A DNA stretch of 38,228 nt from JBCCSZ01 sp039199225. GTDB lineage: Bacteria > Bacteroidota > Bacteroidia > Chitinophagales > Saprospiraceae. The position numbers and the translations under genes are program-made. The stretch covers positions 1-38,228 of the forward strand of contig JBCCSZ010000023.1 in assembly GCA_039199225.1 (NCBI GenBank), written 5' to 3'. Below, piece by piece: positions 16,193 to 25,513 of this stretch; positions within the stretch are counted from its first letter, which is position 1, and the number at the start of each line of letters is the position of its first letter. The notes beneath the pieces are model-generated. The model was given only the letters and a program-made list of their open reading frames with translations. It was not told the DNA's origin and did not search any database.

Positions 16193-18367
16193 TTAAAATA
16201 AAACTAGCTTTTTCATGGAAGCGCTATCTTCCGACTGCAGGCGAAGCTGGTAAAGTCCCTTGGGTAGATGGGCCAAATTCAGCTCGTTTTGTTTGTTAGA
16301 TAAAGGTCCTTGGTAGACAATTTTACCGTCGATACTGTAAATGGTTAAATCGAGATAATCAAAATTTTCTAGGCCAACAAAATGGATAAGGCCCTGCGAT
16401 GGATTCGGAAATACCCCAATCTCTTGCAATTGCGTATTTGTAAAGTCTGCGGTAGATACGGTGGTTCGCACCGGCTCATAATCAAAGTTCTTGACCTGTA
16501 GGCTGACCGTACTGATGTGGCCACCGCTGTCGTCTAGGCGCACCGAAATGGTATTGTCTTGCTCCACCAATTCGTATGGGATTGGAATTTCGATGATGCC
16601 AAAGAAGTCGTTTCTATTGCGTTGATCGTAGCCGCGCCAATCGTCTGGAACATCCACGGGCGTTCCGTTGAAGGTCACCTGTGGTTGTAAGGATTTATTG
16701 TGCGCCCTGCCGAGTCCCAGCCGTAGGGTCGCCTCGCCATGGTCGGCTTTTACGACATCTGAGATGCGGAAGCTCCGGGGGCTGTTGGCTGTGATGGATT
16801 GTAGATACTTATCCGAATAGTATTTTTTCTCTTCTTGTTTTTGGCGGCCTTCGATTTGATCGGCAAAGGTGTATTCTAAAATGGCCGTGGCTTCTGCACC
16901 GAGGAGGAATTGGTCGGGCGGAACACTTTCGGTTGTTTTGCTCAGTTGTGGGATATTGTTGATGGCGTGCAAATGCTTGATGAAGACACTTTGGATGTCG
17001 TTTCCTGTCGTTTCAAATACATTCAATTGCACCAGTCTGTCATCGTGTTCCAAATTGTTGAGAATAACAAATGCTTTATTGCCTTGCACATACGCATCGA
17101 TCTGAATGTCGGGGTCGTGCGCCCAACTGTCGACGCGTTCTCCGGATACTTCGCTCCACAGTTCATAGTACTTGCGTAGATGGGTATACTCCCACTGAAA
17201 ACCACCATTGGTATTTTCCAGTAGCACGTATGGATAGGGATAGCCGTTACTATTGGAATACCAAATAGCCTTGTCCACAATGAATGGAATGGCCTTCAAG
17301 ATTTTGTGGGGCCGCTCCATGATGCTCATGGTTATGGAAGAAATCGACTTGAGTTGCATCCAATCGCGCTCTTCGTAATACGGACCTTCCCAGTCGGCGC
17401 AGCACGCACCATATTCGGAAATGAGCATGGGTTTGACCTCCTTCAATTGCAGCATACTGTATTGCTCGATCATATCGAATATGGCTTCCACATTGCTACC
17501 CTTTCGCTGCTTTTCATCGTTGGGGATGGGAGTGTCGTACAGGTGAAAGGACAGAAAATCCATATTCTCGCCAGCAATGTCGATGAAAGTTCGCCAGGTG
17601 TTGTCCCAGACACCGAAGTTGTTGCGTTCAAATTCGGGCCAGGCAGCCGTGTACCCACCGACAGCCACCTCTGGATTGTGGAAGCGAATGCTATCGGCAA
17701 CGACATTGTGGAAGCGGGAAAGTTCCGCCGTCGTGGTGTTCAAATCACCAGCATGTACAAAAGGTTCGTTGATGACTTCCACATAATCCGGCTTGGACTC
17801 TCCGTTGCCACCATAGTATTCTTTGAGCAGGTAAGCATAAAACTGTCCGACCGCCTCATAGGCAGCTGGTTGCCAACCTTGGCTGGTGGCTGTTCCGTTG
17901 GGAAAAAGAGGAGAAGTATGCGATGTCATTACGAAGGTGCCAGGCTCATAGGGATGGATGCTGGTTCGGCTGCTGTAGAAATCTCGGTTTTGCTTTCCGA
18001 GGGTCGCCATATGGGATAAGTCGAAAAATCCGGGGCGGTCGGGCGCCTCCCTGATGCGATTCATCTGCCAGGTAACCCCTCCAACCGACCGTCCGAAATT
18101 GATGCCCAGTTCGTTGACCACTTCATTGAGTTCGTAGTTTTCCCAATCGTTCATGGTGTGAGAAGAATGGAGGTTGATGAACACATCTCGATCAAAAGTT
18201 GATACGCCTTCTGTACTTCTTTGGGTGTTTAGGTTTACATCTACAACCGTTTTGATTTGCGCCTTTGATGGGGTGTACCAACCACAAAAAATCAGGTACA
18301 GCGGCAGTACTTTTAAAGAGAATCCCGCAGGTACTTCAAAGGGCAAGAGCAAAAGGCGCATAGGCAT
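16193..18367 (-). CDS. GH86 endo-beta-agarase/porphyranase with T9SS sorting domain
   Basis: An endo-hydrolase of family GH86, whose characterised members are beta-agarases and beta-porphyranases. The 724-residue protein has a long N-region and signal (to about residue 37, SKAQ) and a TIM-barrel catalytic domain (about 40-410). Active-site motifs are PDYVEVINEPF, with Glu201 as acid/base, and MLISEYG, with Glu318 as nucleophile. The family-typical opening GVSTFDRDVFINLHSS lies at about 54-69. Two beta-sandwich modules follow (about 415-635), then a T9SS sorting domain (650-724; IGVFPNPSQGLIHF, LPKGLYQLRL). It is therefore predicted to be secreted or surface-attached and to make the first cuts in the polymer. 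It starts 149 bp after the CRTAC1-like gene and is followed closely by the beta-helix gene. Agarase versus porphyranase specificity cannot be read from the sequence. Confidence 0.9.
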   Translation of the reverse strand: MPMRLLLLPFEVPAGFSLKVLPLYLIFCGWYTPSKAQIKTVVDVNLNTQRSTEGVSTFDRDVFINLHSSHTMNDWENYELNEVVNELGINFGRSVGGVTWQMNRIREAPDRPGFFDLSHMATLGKQNRDFYSSRTSIHPYEPGTFVMTSHTSPLFPNGTATSQGWQPAAYEAVGQFYAYLLKEYYGGNGESKPDYVEVINEPFVHAGDLNTTTAELSRFHNVVADSIRFHNPEVAVGGYTAAWPEFERNNFGVWDNTWRTFIDIAGENMDFLSFHLYDTPIPNDEKQRKGSNVEAIFDMIEQYSMLQLKEVKPMLISEYGACCADWEGPYYEERDWMQLKSISSITMSIMERPHKILKAIPFIVDKAIWYSNSNGYPYPYVLLENTNGGFQWEYTHLRKYYELWSEVSGERVDSWAHDPDIQIDAYVQGNKAFVILNNLEHDDRLVQLNVFETTGNDIQSVFIKHLHAINNIPQLSKTTESVPPDQFLLGAEATAILEYTFADQIEGRQKQEEKKYYSDKYLQSITANSPRSFRISDVVKADHGEATLRLGLGRAHNKSLQPQVTFNGTPVDVPDDWRGYDQRNRNDFFGIIEIPIPYELVEQDNTISVRLDDSGGHISTVSLQVKNFDYEPVRTTVSTADFTNTQLQEIGVFPNPSQGLIHFVGLENFDYLDLTIYSIDGKIVYQGPLSNKQNELNLAHLPKGLYQLRLQSEDSASMKKLVLF

Positions 18368-18516
18368 CGGAGCTTTTTGGTATAAACAAAGCTATGGAAG
18401 GGGCAGGAATAATTCCGTTTTTGGATCGAGTCTGCTTAGTTGGTATGATTGCATTCGTAGAAGATATGTGTTTTGGCCAATCGCTTAAATGTTTCTTTTA
18501 TGCTCTACTTAAAAAC

Positions 18517-20277
18517 TCATTGTTGGAAAAGAATTTTCCGGGTGATTTCCTGCTTGGGAACACGAATTTGCAAGAAAAGGAGTCCCTGCCGTTGGTGGCC
18601 TGCAAATTGGCGGTCCTTGAAGAGGAACTCCTGCCTTCCTGGCAAAACCTCAGTGTAGTCTCTTTGGTAAATGCGCTGACCCAGCAGATTGTAAAATACC
18701 AGTTGTAAGGCTGTGGGCTTTTTGATTTGAAGCGTTAGGGTAAATTGATCTTTGGCAGGATTTGGCGAAATGATGGGTGCCAAATCGGTATCTGTTTCAA
18801 GTGGCTCAATGGAGGTTGTCAAATCATACCAAATGCCTTCTCGGATGTCTCCTACTTCTTCGATGGTATAGTTTTTAGACAAGGATGGAAAAACGGCAGA
18901 CTGTATCCGACCGGATGGCCAGTAAATGTTCGCCTCCACAATGTCGATGGCATCTCCCAAGCCAAAATATAGGCGCTGGCTGTTTTGGCTGGCCCAACCA
19001 TGTCCGGCTGTTAATTCTCGATAGTGCTTTTTACCCAAATCATCTATCAACTCAACTTTGGCCCCTACCCCATCGCGATTGCTTTCACGACCCAATAATT
19101 TCAGCCCGAGCCACCGACCTTCTTGTTGCGTGTTTTGAAACAATTGCAAGTGTTCGCCATCGTCCTTGTTGGCCACCAGCAAATCCATACTACCATCCTG
19201 ATTGTAGTCCAAGCAGGCTACACCAAAGCTGTTGTCAATGTTGCTGATGGGATCGTCGGTAGCCACTTTTTCAAAGGTAAAGTCTCCCATATTGCGGTAC
19301 AATACGTTGGGGTCGGGAGGATTGAAAAAATCGGATTCATTGGCAACATAAATATCCAGTAAACCATCCTTATCAAAATCTATGAAGCTGGTTCCCCAGC
19401 CCATACCATTGTCATTGACGCCCGCTGTTTCAGCAATGTTGACAAATGTTCCATCGCCTTGGTTGTGGAAAAGGACATTTTGAAACAGATTGGTTACGTA
19501 AATATCTGGCCAGCCGTCGTTGTCTATGTCACCAACGTCGACCCCCATTCCATAACCGATGGTGTTGACGCCGGCAGCTTGTCCGACCTCGGTGAATCGC
19601 CCAGTTCCATCGTTTTGATATAAATAGTTGGCCTGCAAGCGATCGTGAACCAGATAGAGATCGGGATCACCGTCCTTGTCGTAATCGAAAAAAATGGTTC
19701 CCATCGAAGCCAAGGTATCTAATGCACCGGCGGCATCCGTCCCATCCGAGAAGGTCAGATTTTGCTGGTTGAGATAGAGTTTATTTTCCGCTTCAAAATT
19801 GGTCACGTAGATGTCCAACCAGCCGTCTTGGTTGACGTCGGCCATATTAACAGATTTGGGTATGCCCAGATTTTGAATGCCAGCGCTCAAGCTGATGTCT
19901 TCGAACGTACCATCTCCTTTGTTTAAGAATAAATGATCATTACCATTGACAACCGTAACATACAAATCCAGCCGCCCATCGTTGTTAATATCTCCAAAGA
20001 CGGAAGCAACCGATTGTCCTTCAACGGCTACTGCTGCTGCGATACCTATCTCTTCGAACGTACCATCTCCCTTATTTCTGCACAGGCGGTTGGGACCCTG
20101 TGGTACGCTGACATACAAATCCTCCAGGCCATCCTGGTCGAAGTCCCCGACGGCTATGCCTTCGTTGCCCGAAAATACTTCTAAGCCAGATGTGCTTACT
20201 TCCATGAAGGCAGACTGGGTATAGCAGAGCGACATCGAGAAAAAAGTGCATAGAAAAGGAAGGAATAACTTTTTCAT
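18517..20277 (-). CDS. CRTAC1-like FG-GAP/ASPIC-UnbV protein with T9SS sorting domain
   Basis: A 586-residue exported beta-propeller protein. A Sec signal (to about residue 21, CYTQ) is followed by at least six FG-GAP/VCBS repeats carrying calcium-binding loops such as DFDQDGLEDLY, DINNDGRLDLY and DVNQDGWLDIY. An ASPIC/UnbV domain (about 385-470; NRDGVGAKVEL, LYFGLGD) and a T9SS sorting domain (about 495-586) follow. Such propellers usually mediate binding to glycans or proteins. No catalytic residues are evident. It precedes GH86 on the same strand and is separated from the susCD unit by a hairpin terminator, so it may be the first gene of the T9SS-exported unit. A second CRTAC1-like protein lies in the susCD unit. 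Confidence 0.88.
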   Translation of the reverse strand: MKKLFLPFLCTFFSMSLCYTQSAFMEVSTSGLEVFSGNEGIAVGDFDQDGLEDLYVSVPQGPNRLCRNKGDGTFEEIGIAAAVAVEGQSVASVFGDINNDGRLDLYVTVVNGNDHLFLNKGDGTFEDISLSAGIQNLGIPKSVNMADVNQDGWLDIYVTNFEAENKLYLNQQNLTFSDGTDAAGALDTLASMGTIFFDYDKDGDPDLYLVHDRLQANYLYQNDGTGRFTEVGQAAGVNTIGYGMGVDVGDIDNDGWPDIYVTNLFQNVLFHNQGDGTFVNIAETAGVNDNGMGWGTSFIDFDKDGLLDIYVANESDFFNPPDPNVLYRNMGDFTFEKVATDDPISNIDNSFGVACLDYNQDGSMDLLVANKDDGEHLQLFQNTQQEGRWLGLKLLGRESNRDGVGAKVELIDDLGKKHYRELTAGHGWASQNSQRLYFGLGDAIDIVEANIYWPSGRIQSAVFPSLSKNYTIEEVGDIREGIWYDLTTSIEPLETDTDLAPIISPNPAKDQFTLTLQIKKPTALQLVFYNLLGQRIYQRDYTEVLPGRQEFLFKDRQFAGHQRQGLLFLQIRVPKQEITRKILFQQ

Positions 20278-20296
20278 TTTGATCTGTTACGATGCT

Positions 20297-20327
20297 AAAA
20301 ACCTGCTGCTTCAATGAAGCAACAGGT
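20297..20327 (-). terminator. Rho-independent-type terminator hairpin between the susCD unit and the GH86 unit
   Basis: On the minus strand a 12-bp stem (ACCTGTTGCTTC paired with GAAGCAGCAGGT, one G-U pair) closes a three-base ATT loop and runs directly into five U residues. On the plus strand the arms are 20301-20312 and 20316-20327, with the A-run at 20297-20301. It lies 76 bases after the PKD lipoprotein stop and only about 20 bases before the next start codon. It could end the susCD transcript, or attenuate read-through into the CRTAC1-like/GH86 genes. Confidence 0.75.
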
Positions 20328-20402
20328 AATTGACGTTTATTAATTTAATCTGTGATTTCCGTCCAGTGGGTCGGATAAGTATTGATAAAATAGCATAGAT
20401 GA

Positions 20403-21872
20403 TTATTCACATTCCAGGTAGTACATTCTCAAGTCATCGACAAAGAAGTCATATACCTCTGTTGAAGAAGGTGTTTGCCACCAGATTTTCCGATTGTTGT
20501 CGCCAGCTTCTTCAGCTACGAAATCGAAAGAGTACTGCTGCCATTCGGTGGTCAAGGTAAAATCTGCCGGGTCATTTGTAGAAGCCCAGCCGGATTCGAT
20601 GACCCGAAGGTCCAGCGTTGCACCATCCAGGGTCGACTTAGCCCAGAAGGTTACGCGATACATGCCACCACCGATGATGGAAGTAGGCGTCTTATTATCG
20701 AAAATCCACTGGTCGCCAGAGCCGTCATAAGTCCAAGTGATGGAGTTGTTACCAGTTACGGCATCGGCATCGGTGATTTTGTACTTTTCATTGTTGTTGA
20801 TGGATTGGGTAGGATTCCAGGTTCCCCAGTCTGGTGGGAAATCACCTACGACGCCAATCTCAAAATCCATATTGCCCATAAAAATGCTGACCACCCGATT
20901 TTCGACCAAGAAGTCTTCAAGCGGCGCAAAGATGGAACCCGATTCTGCCTTCATGTCACCGGCAGCTGAGTAAGACACAGTAACAGACTGTCCATCGACC
21001 ACTGGCATATCGAGGTTGAAGACCAAGCTGCTGCTGTTATCGGGGTCCAGCGTCAAAGAGCTGATGGCAAGTTCTGCACCGTCGGCTTTGATTGTAAAGG
21101 CATCGGCGGCTATAGCGGAGGGAGCCTTCAGCGTTTCCGGATAGGTCATACGGAGGGTAGAACCAAAGTCACAGGTGTGTACGGCAATTGGAGAGATGAC
21201 AGCCACATCGACCACATCGATGTAAGCGACCTTCTCCTCGGTATCTGAATTTTTGGGGTAATTCCGATTAGCGGTCAACTTCACCTTGTAAGTACCGACA
21301 TCGGGGTAGCGAACCACTGGATTTTTCTCTGTGCTGGTCGCTGGTACACCACCCTCGAACTCCCATACCCAGGTTTCTTCTTCCTCATCGAAGCTTTCGC
21401 CATCGGGAAAAGAATTGACTGCTGGCATGTGTTGCGTCAGGTTGGTAAATTGAACTTCTCCACCAAAGACGAGCGTTGTGGCGCTGGCTGAAAAATCAGT
21501 TTGTACAAATGGGCGGATGTCGACAAAAAATAGGCGATCGTCCTTGGAACCATCGTTGAAAGTAACAGAGAGAGTTGTTTCGAAACGACCCGTATCGGAG
21601 TAGATCACTTCTTCTGACACATTGCTGGAAGTGGCGATGTCTCCGCCTTGAAATTTCCATTCTCGTTCGGCCACATTCTTGGAGTCATCCGTGTAGTTGA
21701 TGCTTTCGGTCACCGTAATTTCTGTTTTATCGGCATTGACCACAAAGTTAACCGGTGTTACTTCAAAAGAGTCATCCTCTTTACAGGAGGTGATGGAAGT
21801 AAGGATAACGCAGAGGCTGAGCAAGCCAACCAATGATCCTTTTAAAAAGGAGCTAAGTGAATTTTTCTTCAT
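20403..21872 (-). CDS. PKD-domain lipoprotein in SGBP position, putative surface glycan-binding protein
   Basis: A 489-residue surface lipoprotein, probably the SusE/F-like glycan-binding partner of SusC/SusD. I choose the ATG at 21872 (MKKNSLSSFLKG) rather than the longer frame beginning at 21959. It gives a compact signal with lipid-accepting Cys30 (SITSC), and the upstream extension has no signal character. Two PKD-like beta-sandwich repeats follow (about 40-120 and 125-225; WKFQGGDIATSS, WVWEFEGGVPATS). After these come an Ig-like segment (about 230-330) and a C-terminal CBM/galactose-binding-like domain (about 335-489; MDFEIGVVGDFPPDWGTW, GGGMYRVTFWAKS, WQQYSFDFVAEEAG). It is the last gene of the susCD unit and lies just before a terminator hairpin. 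Ligand identity is inferred from context only. Confidence 0.82.
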   Translation of the reverse strand: MKKNSLSSFLKGSLVGLLSLCVILTSITSCKEDDSFEVTPVNFVVNADKTEITVTESINYTDDSKNVAEREWKFQGGDIATSSNVSEEVIYSDTGRFETTLSVTFNDGSKDDRLFFVDIRPFVQTDFSASATTLVFGGEVQFTNLTQHMPAVNSFPDGESFDEEEETWVWEFEGGVPATSTEKNPVVRYPDVGTYKVKLTANRNYPKNSDTEEKVAYIDVVDVAVISPIAVHTCDFGSTLRMTYPETLKAPSAIAADAFTIKADGAELAISSLTLDPDNSSSLVFNLDMPVVDGQSVTVSYSAAGDMKAESGSIFAPLEDFLVENRVVSIFMGNMDFEIGVVGDFPPDWGTWNPTQSINNNEKYKITDADAVTGNNSITWTYDGSGDQWIFDNKTPTSIIGGGMYRVTFWAKSTLDGATLDLRVIESGWASTNDPADFTLTTEWQQYSFDFVAEEAGDNNRKIWWQTPSSTEVYDFFVDDLRMYYLECE

Positions 21873-22000
21873 GACTTTTTTGTTTATCAGATTTTCCTTT
21901 CGATGTTGTTTTGATGTATCTATAAATTTGTAAAAATGTCTTTGCTTAAAGCGAAACAAATGTTGAAAATGCTAGGACAAATAGCTTCTCTACCCATTTC

Positions 22001-25000
22001 TTATTGGATGTCTGAATTTGCTGGTTGCTGGATTTTCCACAATTGTATTTTATCGTTGTTTGTACCAATCAGAAATGCCTTTTCCCGATTTTTTCCCAGA
22101 TGAATTTGTTGGATGCTTTTAACATTTTTGGCTGCAAAAAGCCCACTCTCTTCCACGGTGGTTGATCGCCATGTACCCGTTACTTCCTGCAGGAGTACCA
22201 GGCCGCAGGAGGCATCGGCTCGGGTCGTTTCGATTTCCGATTCGTATCGATTGCCAACCAGGATCAAGTCGGGGCGCTGGTCTCCATTGACATCCTGGCT
22301 GAGGATGCCATTGACGGTTGAAAATTGTGCGGTAGTTGGTAGGCTTCTTAGTTGAAGACGTCCATCCACATTTTCAAACCAACAGCTTTCAAAGGTCTTG
22401 GCTTCACAGCGTAGGGCTTGATCGGTTTGGCCTTCCAGAATGTCGTGTATGTCAGAATTCGCAAATTGCTTGTAACTGGTAAACTTTTTCTCCAATGCCG
22501 GAATCTGCTGGGAGGAACATTCTTTCCCTCTGACAGGAACCAGCGCCTCTCCATGGTACTTGGCCAAGAAAACATCATTGGTACCGTTGCGGTCAAAGTC
22601 TTTGGCAAAGACTGTAAATGGTTTTTCTTCACTGGCTTTGAACTTGTAATTCAGACCGAGGTTTCCAGCGATAAAATCTATATCTCCGTCCTGGTCTACA
22701 TCGCTGGCTTCGAGACTGTTCCACCATCCATTGGTATGGACAAGGCCCCATTCTTTGGTCGTATTTTGAAATTGTCCTTGTTTCATTTGAAATACGCTGA
22801 TGGGCATCCACTCTCCTACGAGAACCAATTCTACCTGCCCGTCTCCATCAATGTCTTGCCAATGTCCATCGGTGACCATTCCCACTTGGCTCAATTCCGG
22901 TGCGAGCTGCTCTGTAACATTTTTGAAGTGTCCATCGTCGTTCCTCAGCAGGTAGCTCTGGGGCGGATGCGGATATTTTCCCGGCCGTACCCTTCCGCCG
23001 ACAAACAAGTCCTTGTCCCCATCGCCATCAAAGTCGTATGGGCGGACGCAGGAGCCACTGCTGGATATGCTCGGCAGTCGATTGCTGCGGACGAATGTAC
23101 CTTCGTCATTCAGGTAGAGGCGATCTTGGTAAAAAGTCGATAGCCGCCTCGATTCATTGCCACCACTGACAACGTAAAGGTCCAAATCCTCGTCGCCGTC
23201 GGCATCGAAGAAAACGGCGCCGACATCTTCTTGCAAAGCATCTTGCTGAAGGGCCGACACATCACACTGTATAAATTTTCGTTGTTCGCTTTGTAGATAC
23301 AATTGACCGCTTTGCCCGCTGGCTCCACCCACGAAAAAATCTTCCAAGCCATCTTGATTGACATCGCCAACGGCCAGGCAAGGGCCGGTTTGAGAAAGCT
23401 TGTGTGGCAACAGTATTTGATCCCGATAATCATCGTAATTGTTTTCGCGATGTTGAAAGGGTTGATCGAAATAGGTGGCGGTCAGATCGGTCATCTGAGT
23501 AGTGGCATTTGCTGTCGTTGCGACAGGAACAGTCTGAGCGTCTTCCATATCCAGGACGAGGGTTTGATTGCTGGGTACATTTCGCAAGATCGTTTCCAAG
23601 CCGTTGTACCATTGTACTCGAACCTCATCCACACTTTCCTGGCTGCCAAGACCAAAGTGAACCAGGGGTTCTACAGAAGATAGGTAGCCCCTGGTCAATT
23701 TAAAGTCGTGGTATTGAGTTTTCGTTCCATATTGAATGCTTACTTTGGCACCCAATCCAAGAGGATTTTTCTTGTTGCCTTTGAGCTTTATTTTCAAATA
23801 ATGTCTACCACTCCTTTCTGTACGGTTTCGGTACAAGAAGGCTGCTCCTTCGATGTTGTTGACGACCAAATCGAGGTCGCCGTCATTGTCCAAATCACCA
23901 ATGGAGGCACCATTGGAAAAACTTACCTGTTGGATGCCCCAATTTTTGGACTCATCGCTGAAGGTCAGATCGCCGGAATTTCGGAAAAGGTAATTGGTAA
24001 TTTTATTGGGCGCAAAAAGTTGGATGATGTGTTGTGCATCTTCCTCCTTAGACAATTGCTGGCGCTTTGGATCTTTTAGGAAAGCCCTGAATTTGGCATT
24101 GGCATCTTTGTCCCAGATGTCTCTACGAAAGCCATTACTGACAAAAATATCTTTCCAGCCATCGTTGTCAAAATCCGCACCCAGGCAGGCCCAGCTCCAA
24201 TCGGTTTTGGCTATGCCGGATAGCTGAGCGATTTCACTAAAGTAAATATCCTTTTTGTTTTGCATACTTCTACCCCTGTTGAGTTGAAGCATATTGTGCA
24301 TGTATTGGTGTTGAAATCCATTTGTCGTCAGTTGGTTGAACAACTGAGGATTCATGGCGGCCATGGTCGTTTTGGACCGCACATAATCTGCAGGAAGCAT
24401 TTCCAGTTCGATCAGGTCCTCCCAGCCGTCGTTGTTGATGTCTACTGCATCGACACCCATGGCATAAAAGGGTACATGCCGGGTGTATTCCTTACTTTTT
24501 TCTACAAAAGTACCGTCGCCCTGATTGATGTATAGATAATCACTTTCCAGATAATCATTGGCGATGTAAAGGTCGGTAAAGCCATCTTTGTTGAAGTCGC
24601 TGGCCACCAGTCCGAGTCCATATCCATAGTTCTGAACGATGCCCGCCTCTTGTCCGATCTCGATAAATTTGCCATTGTCGTTTCGATAAAGCTTGTCTCG
24701 ATTGTCATCTTTGGGATTACTTTTCCCTTGTAGTACTTTTTGATAATCCAGAAAAAAGCGATCGGGTCGGTTGGTGAGATACAGGTCGAGGTCGCCATCG
24801 TTTTCCAAGTCGAAAAATGCAGCCTGTAGGGAGTAGCCGGAATCGTCCAATCCAAAAGCAGCAGCCGACTCTGTGAAACCTCCCTTTTCATCGTTTAACA
24901 ACAACAGATTTTTACGTTCCTCGGCAGTATCTTCCCAGCCTCCTCTGCAGATGTAAATGTCGAGCCAGCCATCGGCGTTGACATCGACCATTGTCACGCC

Positions 25001-25375
25001 ATTGTGCCAGCCGCCACCGCCACTTGCCATTGCTTGTTCGGTGATGTCCTCAAATTCAAAATCGCCTTTGTTCAAGTAAAGTTTATTGGATACTTCATTG
25101 CCCGTAAAGTAAATATCCGATAAACCATCGTTGTTGATGTCGCCAATGGCTACACCACCACCGTTGTAAACATAATTGAATCGGGCAAAAAAATTCTGGA
25201 AGTTTTCCTCGATGCGATTGTTGAAATAGATACCACTTTGCTGTGCGGTGATCTGTTCGAATAAGGGTAAACCAGCCGAATGGGTAGTGGCAACGCTTTC
25301 TTGTTGCACACTGTTGCAAGCCGCCAACAGGAGGAACGATGCAAAAAGGAAAGGTAGGAAGGCCGGTTTTAGCAT
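22001..25375 (-). CDS. Large CRTAC1-like FG-GAP/ASPIC-UnbV lipoprotein
   Basis: A lipoprotein of 1124 residues. The ATG at 25375 is preferred because the longer frame begins with TTG and this start gives a standard signal (MLKPAFLPFL, lipobox LAAC, Cys20). It has two propeller blocks rich in FG-GAP/VCBS loops (DINNDGLSDIY, DVNADGWLDIY, DFNKDGFTDLY; later DVNQDGLEDFF, DFDGDGDKDLF, DVDQDGDIDFI). An ASPIC/UnbV-type domain lies between them (about 530-600; NPLGLGAKVSIQYG, LVHFGLGSQ). Proteins of this type commonly sit beside SusC/SusD in Bacteroidota and are thought to bind ligands at the cell surface, though no enzyme activity is established. It follows susD by 138 bp and precedes the PKD lipoprotein, so it is very likely part of the susCD transcript. 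Confidence 0.88.
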   Translation of the reverse strand: MLKPAFLPFLFASFLLLAACNSVQQESVATTHSAGLPLFEQITAQQSGIYFNNRIEENFQNFFARFNYVYNGGGVAIGDINNDGLSDIYFTGNEVSNKLYLNKGDFEFEDITEQAMASGGGGWHNGVTMVDVNADGWLDIYICRGGWEDTAEERKNLLLLNDEKGGFTESAAAFGLDDSGYSLQAAFFDLENDGDLDLYLTNRPDRFFLDYQKVLQGKSNPKDDNRDKLYRNDNGKFIEIGQEAGIVQNYGYGLGLVASDFNKDGFTDLYIANDYLESDYLYINQGDGTFVEKSKEYTRHVPFYAMGVDAVDINNDGWEDLIELEMLPADYVRSKTTMAAMNPQLFNQLTTNGFQHQYMHNMLQLNRGRSMQNKKDIYFSEIAQLSGIAKTDWSWACLGADFDNDGWKDIFVSNGFRRDIWDKDANAKFRAFLKDPKRQQLSKEEDAQHIIQLFAPNKITNYLFRNSGDLTFSDESKNWGIQQVSFSNGASIGDLDNDGDLDLVVNNIEGAAFLYRNRTERSGRHYLKIKLKGNKKNPLGLGAKVSIQYGTKTQYHDFKLTRGYLSSVEPLVHFGLGSQESVDEVRVQWYNGLETILRNVPSNQTLVLDMEDAQTVPVATTANATTQMTDLTATYFDQPFQHRENNYDDYRDQILLPHKLSQTGPCLAVGDVNQDGLEDFFVGGASGQSGQLYLQSEQRKFIQCDVSALQQDALQEDVGAVFFDADGDEDLDLYVVSGGNESRRLSTFYQDRLYLNDEGTFVRSNRLPSISSSGSCVRPYDFDGDGDKDLFVGGRVRPGKYPHPPQSYLLRNDDGHFKNVTEQLAPELSQVGMVTDGHWQDIDGDGQVELVLVGEWMPISVFQMKQGQFQNTTKEWGLVHTNGWWNSLEASDVDQDGDIDFIAGNLGLNYKFKASEEKPFTVFAKDFDRNGTNDVFLAKYHGEALVPVRGKECSSQQIPALEKKFTSYKQFANSDIHDILEGQTDQALRCEAKTFESCWFENVDGRLQLRSLPTTAQFSTVNGILSQDVNGDQRPDLILVGNRYESEIETTRADASCGLVLLQEVTGTWRSTTVEESGLFAAKNVKSIQQIHLGKNREKAFLIGTNNDKIQLWKIQQPANSDIQ

Positions 25376-25395
25376 GTGGTTAAAGGCAAAAAAGA

Positions 25396-25465
25396 AAGAT
25401 TCCTGAGCAAACAAAAAGAATTAGACTTATGACTATCTACTACACTCCGCTTGAACAGGAATCTT
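25396..25465. repeat. Ten-base perfect inverted repeat in the susD-CRTAC1 gap
   Basis: AAGATTCCTG (25396-25405) is repeated in perfect inverted form as CAGGAATCTT (25456-25465), 50 bases apart, with a further three-base pairing just inside. It fills most of the 138-bp gap between susD and the CRTAC1-like gene. In the transcript it could fold into a long hairpin that adjusts downstream expression or protects the susCD message. It has no adjacent U-run, so it is not a classic terminator. Confidence 0.4.
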
Positions 25466-25513
25466 CCAGTACTGATCAAATTGTTCTGTCTGTTAGAATT
25501 ATGAAAAAAAGCC

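Noticed and set aside
18387..18394. TAGCTTTG on the minus strand, a perfect match to the Bacteroidota -7 consensus, about 20 bases before the GH86 start
   Set aside because: No TTTG element lies at the required distance upstream, and the leader would be very short; kept only as a note.
21873..21959. N-terminal extension of the PKD lipoprotein
   Set aside because: The extra 29 residues are polar and would displace the lipoprotein signal inward; the ATG at 21872 gives a normal signal.
25376..25414. N-terminal extension of the large CRTAC1-like lipoprotein
   Set aside because: The longer frame begins with TTG and delays the signal peptide; the ATG at 25375 gives a standard lipoprotein start.
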